Assembly: GCA_964523675.1 (NCBI GenBank)
Contig: CAZFZT010000099.1
Coordinates: 1 to 10,333 of the forward strand
DNA length: 10,333 bases
Source of the DNA: CAZFZT01 sp964523675
GTDB taxonomy: Bacteria > Planctomycetota > Phycisphaerae > Phycisphaerales > SM1A02
Direction: 5' to 3'
Part shown: positions 6,083 to 10,333 of the stretch, piece after piece
Layout: each line of letters opens with the position of its first letter
Numbering within the stretch: position 1 is the stretch's first letter
Position numbers and translations under genes: made by a program
The notes under the pieces: model-generated
What the model was told of the DNA's origin: nothing
The model's input: only the letters and a program-made list of their open reading frames with translations
Databases searched by the model: none

Positions 6083-7738
6083 ATGTTTGACTGGACCTTT
6101 CCATACCCATCGCAGCGCATGCCGGTCTTTGCGGCGAATGTCGTAGCGACTTCCCAGCCGCTGGCGGCACAGGCCGGCTTGCGCATGATGGAGCGCGGCG
6201 GCAATGCGATTGATGCTTCCATCGCCACCGCCGCGGCGCTGACCGTCGTGGAACCGACCTCCAACGGTCTCGGCTCCGATGCCTTCGCGCTCATCTGGCA
6301 TGGTGGAAAACTGCACGCTCTCAACGCCTCCGGCAAATCGCCCGCAGCGTTGTCGCCCGATCATTTCGCAGGAAAGTCGAGCATACCGGCGCTCGGCTGG
6401 GGAAGCGTCACCGTGCCCGGCGCGATCTCGGCATGGGCGGCCCTGCACGAACGCTTCGGCTCACTCCCCTTCGACGAACTGCTCGCGCCGGCGGTCAAGT
6501 ATGCACATGACGGCTATCCCGTCTCGCCACAAACTTCTAATGCATGGCATCGAGCGCAAGCGACCTACCAGGAGTTTCAGGAGTGGCAGGCGACGTTTTG
6601 CCCAACAGGCCGTGCGCCAAGACCTGGCGACATTTATAAGAGTGAAGACCATGGGCGCACGCTTGAATCCATCGCATTGACCAGCGGCCGTTGCTTCTAT
6701 GAGGGGGAACTTGCGCGCGCCATCGCATCCCATGCACAGCAAACCGGCGGCCTGCTCACACTCAACGATCTGCAAGCGCACGAGCCGCTTTGGGTTGAGC
6801 CAATATCACTCGATTATCACGGCATAACCGTTCATGAACTGCCGCCCAACGGTCAGGGACTTGCTGCACTGCTCGCGCTCGGCCTTGCCCGCCGTTTCGA
6901 TCTCGCTTCTCTTGATCCCGACGCAGCCGAGTCAATTCACATCAAGATCGAAGCAATGAAACTTGCTTTCGCCGATGCGCATCGCTTTATTGCCGACCCC
7001 GATGCGATGGATCTCACTGTTGATGATCTACTCGATGAAAGTTATCTCGATGCGCGAGCGGCACTCATCAGGCGGGATCGCGCGCAGGATTTCCAGCACG
7101 GCTCTCCCAAGCCGGGTGGCACGGTGTATCTCGCCACCGCCGACGCTGCGGGCAACATGGTCTCCTTCATTCAGAGCAATTACATGGGCTTTGGCTCCGG
7201 CATCGTCGTGCCCGGCACAGGCATCGCGCTGCAGAACCGGGGGGCGAACTTCACCCTTGAAGCCGGCCATCCCAATCAAGTCGCAGGCGGCAAGCGCCCC
7301 TACCACACGATCATCCCCGGCTTCGCAACATCAGTAACACATGCCGGGGTCAAGCGCACAGCCACCCACGGTAGCCCAAGCGGCGCCCCGGGTCCGAGTC
7401 CGCACCCAACGCCATTGCTCGCCTTCGGCATCATGGGCGGCTTCATGCAACCCCAAGGTCACATGCAGTTCATCGCGCGCCTGGCGGATCACAATCAGAA
7501 TCCGCAGGCCGCGCTCGATGCTCCGAGATGGCGCGTCGAAGATGGCATGAGGGTCAGCATTGAACCGGGCCTTGCTTCAGAGGTGTACGGACAGTTGCGC
7601 GATCTCGGCCACGACGTGACCATCGCTGATGCCCGCACCGTCGCTCATGGCGGCGGCCAAGCCATCTGCCGGCTCAGCGATGGGGTGTATCTCGGCGCAA
7701 GCGATCAAAGACGCGACGGCCAGGCCGTAGGTTTTTGA
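6083..7738 (+). CDS. Gamma-glutamyltransferase family protein (YwrD-like)
   Basis: This N-terminal-nucleophile hydrolase family cuts itself before a Thr to make large and small subunits and acts on gamma-glutamyl compounds or related amides. I place the start at ATG 6083 (551 residues) because family members of this subgroup begin near FDW..PYPSQR; a GTG at 6029 in the same frame adds 18 residues, and neither has a good Shine-Dalgarno. Visible motifs: NVVATSQPLAAQAGLRMMER and GGNAIDASIATAAALTVVEP near the N-terminus, PNGQG in the middle, and the autoprocessing site GGTVYLATAD with nucleophile Thr347 (codon 7121), then MVSFIQSNYMGFGSG. The classical PLSSM glutamyl-binding motif is replaced by KRPYHTIIPG, and GIMGGFMQPQGHMQ follows, as in YwrD-like members. 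No signal peptide is seen, so it is probably cytosolic. An extra loop of about 30 residues, rich in Pro, Ser and His (7325-7414), interrupts the small subunit. Confidence 0.92.
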   Translation: MFDWTFPYPSQRMPVFAANVVATSQPLAAQAGLRMMERGGNAIDASIATAAALTVVEPTSNGLGSDAFALIWHGGKLHALNASGKSPAALSPDHFAGKSSIPALGWGSVTVPGAISAWAALHERFGSLPFDELLAPAVKYAHDGYPVSPQTSNAWHRAQATYQEFQEWQATFCPTGRAPRPGDIYKSEDHGRTLESIALTSGRCFYEGELARAIASHAQQTGGLLTLNDLQAHEPLWVEPISLDYHGITVHELPPNGQGLAALLALGLARRFDLASLDPDAAESIHIKIEAMKLAFADAHRFIADPDAMDLTVDDLLDESYLDARAALIRRDRAQDFQHGSPKPGGTVYLATADAAGNMVSFIQSNYMGFGSGIVVPGTGIALQNRGANFTLEAGHPNQVAGGKRPYHTIIPGFATSVTHAGVKRTATHGSPSGAPGPSPHPTPLLAFGIMGGFMQPQGHMQFIARLADHNQNPQAALDAPRWRVEDGMRVSIEPGLASEVYGQLRDLGHDVTIADARTVAHGGGQAICRLSDGVYLGASDQRRDGQAVGF

Positions 7739-7991
7739 ATATTCCATCGAGCCCCCCGGTCACGAGATACCAAGTCCGGCAATTGCGGGCCAACCGGACA
7801 CGAACCCTCCTTAGGTCCGATATCCACGATCCGAGCGTTGGGCCGAAGCCACTCGTGCAAATCTTCAGTCTCCCACGCCCTCCCACCGATGAACGGCCAC
7901 GCGAACCTCATGCAGCCCAGGATTGGCTGCGAATCCAACATACCGGCCTGCTCGTCGGAGACGAATCGGCCGCCATTCATGGAGTTCAGAA
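7739..7991. other. 253-bp intergenic stretch
   Basis: No terminator is evident after the gamma-glutamyltransferase stop. A minus-strand open frame (7980-7705) runs across the gap and into the 3' end of the upstream gene. It includes tryptophan-rich text that looks somewhat protein-like, but no start in it has a ribosome binding site and I recognise no family. The ribosome binding site of the next gene (GGAG, 7981-7984) lies at the right end. Confidence 0.4.
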
Positions 7992-8717
7992 GTGAATGAG
8001 GAAATCCTGATCGAACGACTGTTTCATACGCTGATCAACGGCGACCGCGAGGGCTCAAGGCAAATCGTCCGAGAAATCTGCAACAGCGGCTATTCGCCCG
8101 AGGAACTCACCGACGCCATCCTCTGGCCCGTGCTGGAAATGGTCAACTCGCTCTTTCGCAGCGATCAACTCACGACGCTGGCCCACCATTACGCTGTTCG
8201 ACTGCTTCGCATGTTGGTCGATCAGGTGCAGGCGGAATACGAGCAGCAACCCCGGCTCGGCCGCACGATTCTTCTCTTCAGCGGCGCAAGCGAAGGCGAT
8301 GAACTTGCCGGTGCCATGGTCGCCAATCTTGCCGAGGGCGCCGGTTTCGATGTGCTCTTCGGAGGCGGCGGGGTGGCGAATGATGAGATTCTTGCGGAAG
8401 TCGGCGAGCGCAAGCCGGATGTCCTGCTCATGTTCGCCTCCGGCCCGAGCGATGCGCCCAACATCCGCGTGCTCATCGACACGATTCGCGAGGTGGACGC
8501 CTGCCCGCAGATGCAGATCGTCGTCGGCGGCGGCATCTTCAATCGCGCGGAAGGACTGGCGGAGGAAATCGGAGCAGACCTCTGGGCGCGGCATCCCGGC
8601 GAACTCGTCGAGAAACTCGGCACACATCGCCGGCGCCGGGCCGAGAGCACGCAGCGCACCGTGGGCAAGAACAAGCGAGCCGCATCCTCCGCACAGCCGC
8701 GTTCGGCTGCGGCATAG
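7992..8717 (+). CDS. B12-binding-type domain protein lacking the DxHxxG histidine
   Basis: I chose the GTG at 7992 because GGAG (7981-7984) lies 7 nt upstream; the frame extends upstream to 7923 but with text unlike the family. The 241-residue product has a helical cap-like region (about 1-85, with ILWPVLEMVNSLFRSDQ and HHYAVRLLRMLVDQV) and a Rossmann-type domain (about 91-209) with strands ILLFSG, FDVLFGGGGV, PDVLLMFAS and MQIVVGGGIF. This resembles the cap plus cobalamin-binding domains of methyltransferase corrinoid proteins and of CarH/LitR regulators. The base-off motif DxHxxG corresponds here to GDELAG (102-107), with Glu104 in the His position, so classical cobalt ligation is not expected. 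The tail (210-241) is rich in Arg, Lys, Ser and Ala. No DNA-binding or enzymatic domain is attached, so it may be a signalling partner; ligand unknown. Confidence 0.75.
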   Translation: MNEEILIERLFHTLINGDREGSRQIVREICNSGYSPEELTDAILWPVLEMVNSLFRSDQLTTLAHHYAVRLLRMLVDQVQAEYEQQPRLGRTILLFSGASEGDELAGAMVANLAEGAGFDVLFGGGGVANDEILAEVGERKPDVLLMFASGPSDAPNIRVLIDTIREVDACPQMQIVVGGGIFNRAEGLAEEIGADLWARHPGELVEKLGTHRRRRAESTQRTVGKNKRAASSAQPRSAAA

Positions 8718-8746
8718 ACTTTCATCGACCACACGACACCATCGAG

Positions 8747-8787
8747 CGCCTTCGGCTGACCAGGGAAGATCAGCCGGAGGCGTTTTT
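8747..8787 (+). terminator. Intrinsic terminator
   Basis: A 13-bp stem, CGCCTTCGGCTGA (8747-8759) with TCAGCCGGAGGCG (8770-8782), has one G-U wobble and a 10-nt loop, and is followed at once by TTTTT (8783-8787). It lies 30 bp after the preceding stop codon and separates that gene from imuA. Confidence 0.9.
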
Positions 8788-8800
8788 CGTACGTAATTCA

Positions 8801-8879
8801 ATAGCCGCGCGGCGGAAGCCCGTGGTTCAGCCCGGAACCCGTCACCTTTCCCAACCGCGGCCTGCCAGCATGCGGCTAT
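8801..8879. repeat. Long-range inverted repeat with nested hairpin
   Basis: ATAGCCGC (8801-8808) is exactly complementary to GCGGCTAT (8872-8879), 63 bp apart. Between them lie GGTTC (8824-8828) / GAACC (8835-8839) with a 6-nt loop and further GC-rich complementary patches. The whole could fold as a branched structure upstream of imuA. Function is unknown, and some of this pairing is expected by chance in GC-rich sequence. Confidence 0.35.
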
Positions 8880-8896
8880 GGGTCCGCATCGAAAAA

Positions 8897-8936
8897 ATCT
8901 CACATCATCCGCATTCATCTGCGTGCATCTGCGGTT
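8897..8936 (+). repeat. Four imperfect 10-bp tandem units
   Basis: Four consecutive 10-mers begin ATC: ATCTCACATC, ATCCGCATTC, ATCTGCGTGC and ATCTGCGGTT. The last three are close to each other, and the first is more diverged. They sit 44 bp before the imuA ATG and just upstream of its predicted -35 box. Similar ATCTGCG-rich intergenic repeats are, to my recollection, scattered in Planctomycetota and Verrucomicrobiota genomes; that is memory, not a search result. Confidence 0.5.
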
Positions 8937-8943
8937 CCCCCAT

Positions 8944-8973
8944 TTGACCGCAACCCTAACGGATACCTATCGT
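8944..8973 (+). promoter_or_regulatory. Predicted imuA promoter (leaderless)
   Basis: TTGACC (8944-8949) and TATCGT (8968-8973) are 18 bp apart, and the latter is 6 nt before the ATG at 8980. This is a near-consensus -35 with a TAnnnT -10, placing the transcript start at or next to the A of ATG. No Shine-Dalgarno is present. I could not identify a LexA operator with confidence. Confidence 0.55.
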
Positions 8974-8979
8974 TCTCGC

Positions 8980-9828
8980 ATGGACGATATGGCCATCAAG
9001 GCGGCTCGGCGGAAGTCTCTCCATGATCTCGCGGCCATGGTGGAACGGGTGGAGAACCGGGGGGGATCCGGCGGGTGGGACGGCGAGGCCGTTGCGACCG
9101 GGCTGGACCGGCCGCTGGACGGGATCGAACGCCGCGTGCTCCACGAATGGCTCTGCGGCGACGAAGCGAATCAAACCGATCAGGCGGAGCAGCCGTGGAC
9201 CGCGCCCATCCTGGTCTTAACCCATTTGGCAAGGGTTGCGCTGCGCCAGGCGCATAGCGATGATGCAACCGGCCATCTCATTGCATGGATCGGCCGGCGC
9301 ACCTGGCCGCAACCGCATGTGCTGGCCCGGCGATCCAGCCCTGACGAGCAGCCGGACCTGCTTGCGCGTTCGCTGCTCATCGATGCCGTTTCGCTTGACG
9401 ATCGGCTGTGGGCGACTGATTTGTGTCTGCGCAGCGAGGCGGCCGGTGTGGTGATCGCAGATGTCAGCGGCATGCGCATGGCGCATTCACGCCGATTGCA
9501 ATTGGCCGCTGAATCCGGCCGCGCTCTTGCGCTGTTGGCCCGGCCGGCCAAGGAGCGCAAGGAGCACTCAGCCGCAGCCCGGCGATGGCGGATCAAACCG
9601 ATTGTTTCAGGGAGCGCTTCGCCGCGTTGGCAGATCGAACTTGTGCGCTGCAAAGGCATGCAGCGCGGTGACGGTACGGAGGCCGCATCAATGAACTCTT
9701 CAACGCTCGTGGTGGAGCATGACCATCAAGCGCATTGTCTGCGCCCAGTTCCCGACCTGGTCGATCGACCGGGTGCTGCGGCGTCTTCGCCGATCGCGCA
9801 CGCCCAATTCATTCGCCGCACCGGCTGA
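8980..9828 (+). CDS. imuA: ImuA, mutasome accessory protein
   Basis: ImuA is a RecA/SulA-like protein that works with ImuB and the polymerase DnaE2 in damage-induced mutagenesis. The 282-residue product shows the family's reading: a helical N-terminus (IKAARRKSLHDLAAMVERVE), a central strand-rich part with SLLIDAVSLDDRLWATDLCL and AGVVIADVSGMRMAHSRRLQ, then LALLARPAKE, RWQIELVRCKG and a C-terminal LRPVPDLVDRPGAA. No Walker A motif is evident, as usual for ImuA. I chose ATG 8980 over 8878 because the upstream extension would translate the intergenic 10-bp repeats, and because the TAnnnT box lies 6 nt upstream of 8980. Its 3' end overlaps imuB by 110 nt in another frame. Confidence 0.85.
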   Translation: MDDMAIKAARRKSLHDLAAMVERVENRGGSGGWDGEAVATGLDRPLDGIERRVLHEWLCGDEANQTDQAEQPWTAPILVLTHLARVALRQAHSDDATGHLIAWIGRRTWPQPHVLARRSSPDEQPDLLARSLLIDAVSLDDRLWATDLCLRSEAAGVVIADVSGMRMAHSRRLQLAAESGRALALLARPAKERKEHSAAARRWRIKPIVSGSASPRWQIELVRCKGMQRGDGTEAASMNSSTLVVEHDHQAHCLRPVPDLVDRPGAAASSPIAHAQFIRRTG

Positions 9829-10333
9829 GCCGATGGTGATGCTCACCGCGCAGAAAGCGAACGCGCAGTTCATCGCAGCGTGCTGCACCCGGAGCGCTGC
9901 GCGCGGCGTGATGCCCGGCATGTCGGTCGCCCATGCGCGCGCGCTCGCGCCAGCCTCAAATGCCTTGATCGTCGAGCCGCATCAGCCGGACCGAGATATG
10001 ACTGCGCTTGTCGCGCTTGCGAACTGGGCAATTCGGTTCACACCGCTGGCCGCGCCCGATCCGCCCGATGGCCTGCTACTCGATGTCACCGGCTGCGAGC
10101 GGCTGTACGGCAGCGAGTCACGCCTGCTGGAGTTGCTCCAAAGCGCACTCAATCGCCTTGGATTTCGCACACGCCTCGCCTGCGCTTCAACCATCGGCTG
10201 CGCATGGGCCGCAGCACGTTTCGACGAATCGGATCGCATCGTTATTGCTCCCAGCGAAGAGCGTGATGCGATCGACCCACTACCCATCGAGGCGTTGCGG
10301 CTTGACCCCGAAACCTGCCGCTGCCTGCACGAG
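9719..10333 (+). CDS. imuB: ImuB, Y-family polymerase-like protein (3' partial)
   Basis: ImuB is a catalytically inactive Y-family polymerase homologue that bridges ImuA, DnaE2 and the sliding clamp. The 205 visible residues begin MTIKRIVCAQFPTWSIDRVL, the typical ImuB opening in place of the DxDxF metal site of active polymerases. ARGVMPGMSVAHARALAP, LANWAIRFTPLAA and PDGLLLDVTGCERLYG follow; the acidic pair of active enzymes is not kept in the last, which fits inactivity. Next is RTRLACASTIGCAWAAARF. The rest of the palm, the little finger and any clamp-binding motif lie beyond the window. The ATG is preceded by GGTGGAGC, a purine-rich site placed too close for an ideal ribosome binding site, so coupling to imuA translation is likely. 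Confidence 0.9.
   Translation, partial: MTIKRIVCAQFPTWSIDRVLRRLRRSRTPNSFAAPAEPMVMLTAQKANAQFIAACCTRSAARGVMPGMSVAHARALAPASNALIVEPHQPDRDMTALVALANWAIRFTPLAAPDPPDGLLLDVTGCERLYGSESRLLELLQSALNRLGFRTRLACASTIGCAWAAARFDESDRIVIAPSEERDAIDPLPIEALRLDPETCRCLHE

Noticed and set aside
7705..7980. Minus-strand 91-residue frame across the gap after the gamma-glutamyltransferase gene
   Set aside because: It overlaps the end of a solid gene, has no ribosome binding site at any ATG and no recognisable family, although its composition is not clearly random.
7923..7991. Upstream extension of the B12-type protein
   Set aside because: The Arg-rich text is unlike the family and has no ribosome binding site, whereas GTG 7992 has GGAG at 7 nt.
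8824..8839. GGTTC-N6-GAACC as a LexA operator for imuAB
   Set aside because: The half-site orientation and spacing do not match known SOS box types (GAAC-N4-GTTC or GTTC-N7-GTTC), and it lies about 140 bp before the start codon.
8878..8979. 34-residue N-terminal extension of ImuA
   Set aside because: It translates the 10-bp intergenic repeats and the predicted promoter; ATG 8980 fits better.

Overview
This window is a stretch of ordinary, GC-rich bacterial chromosome with compactly arranged genes on both strands and no sign of phage, transposon, CRISPR or tRNA/rRNA sequence. The gene set (an esterase of the enterochelin-esterase fold, a stand-alone L21 gene, a CYTH protein, a 3D-domain protein, SRAP, a Fur-family regulator and an ImuA-ImuB pair), together with several start codons that lack a Shine-Dalgarno sequence, suggests a Planctomycetota-type bacterium, perhaps Phycisphaerae-like. 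That assignment is inference and cannot be settled from the sequence alone.

Layout. 1-1386 (+) is the 3' part of a secreted-type or cytosolic esterase cut by the window edge. It converges on rplU (1450-1770, -), which has a strong extended -10 promoter and a roughly 93-nt structured leader. A CYTH-domain phosphohydrolase-like gene (1913-2416, +) diverges from rplU. 2417-3044 is sparsely coding: it holds one probable small membrane protein on the minus strand (2478-2705) and about 340 bp without a convincing gene. A membrane-anchored 3D-domain protein (3045-3746, +) then converges on an SRAP/YedK-type DNA-protein crosslink gene (3774-4508, -).

SRAP diverges from a Fur-family regulator (4546-5067, +) across only 37 bp, which contain a symmetric pair of -10-like boxes. 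Downstream on the plus strand lie an NAD-dependent epimerase (5113-6003), a gamma-glutamyltransferase-family enzyme of the YwrD-like kind (6083-7738), a protein with a helical cap plus a cobalamin-binding-type Rossmann domain (7992-8717) closed by a strong intrinsic terminator (8747-8787), and the mutasome pair imuA (8980-9828) and imuB (9719 to beyond the window end).

How the parts relate. Two DNA-damage functions are visible: SRAP, which shields abasic sites in single-stranded DNA, and ImuA-ImuB, the accessory factors of the error-prone polymerase DnaE2. The rest is housekeeping or metabolic. I saw no obviously new multi-gene system. The most interesting signals are (i) four genes without a Shine-Dalgarno sequence that carry a TAnnnT box exactly 6 nt before ATG, which predicts leaderless transcripts; (ii) a Fur-family protein that has lost most canonical metal ligands; (iii) a B12-type domain without the cobalt-ligating histidine motif; and (iv) a 110-nt dual-coding overlap of imuA and imuB.
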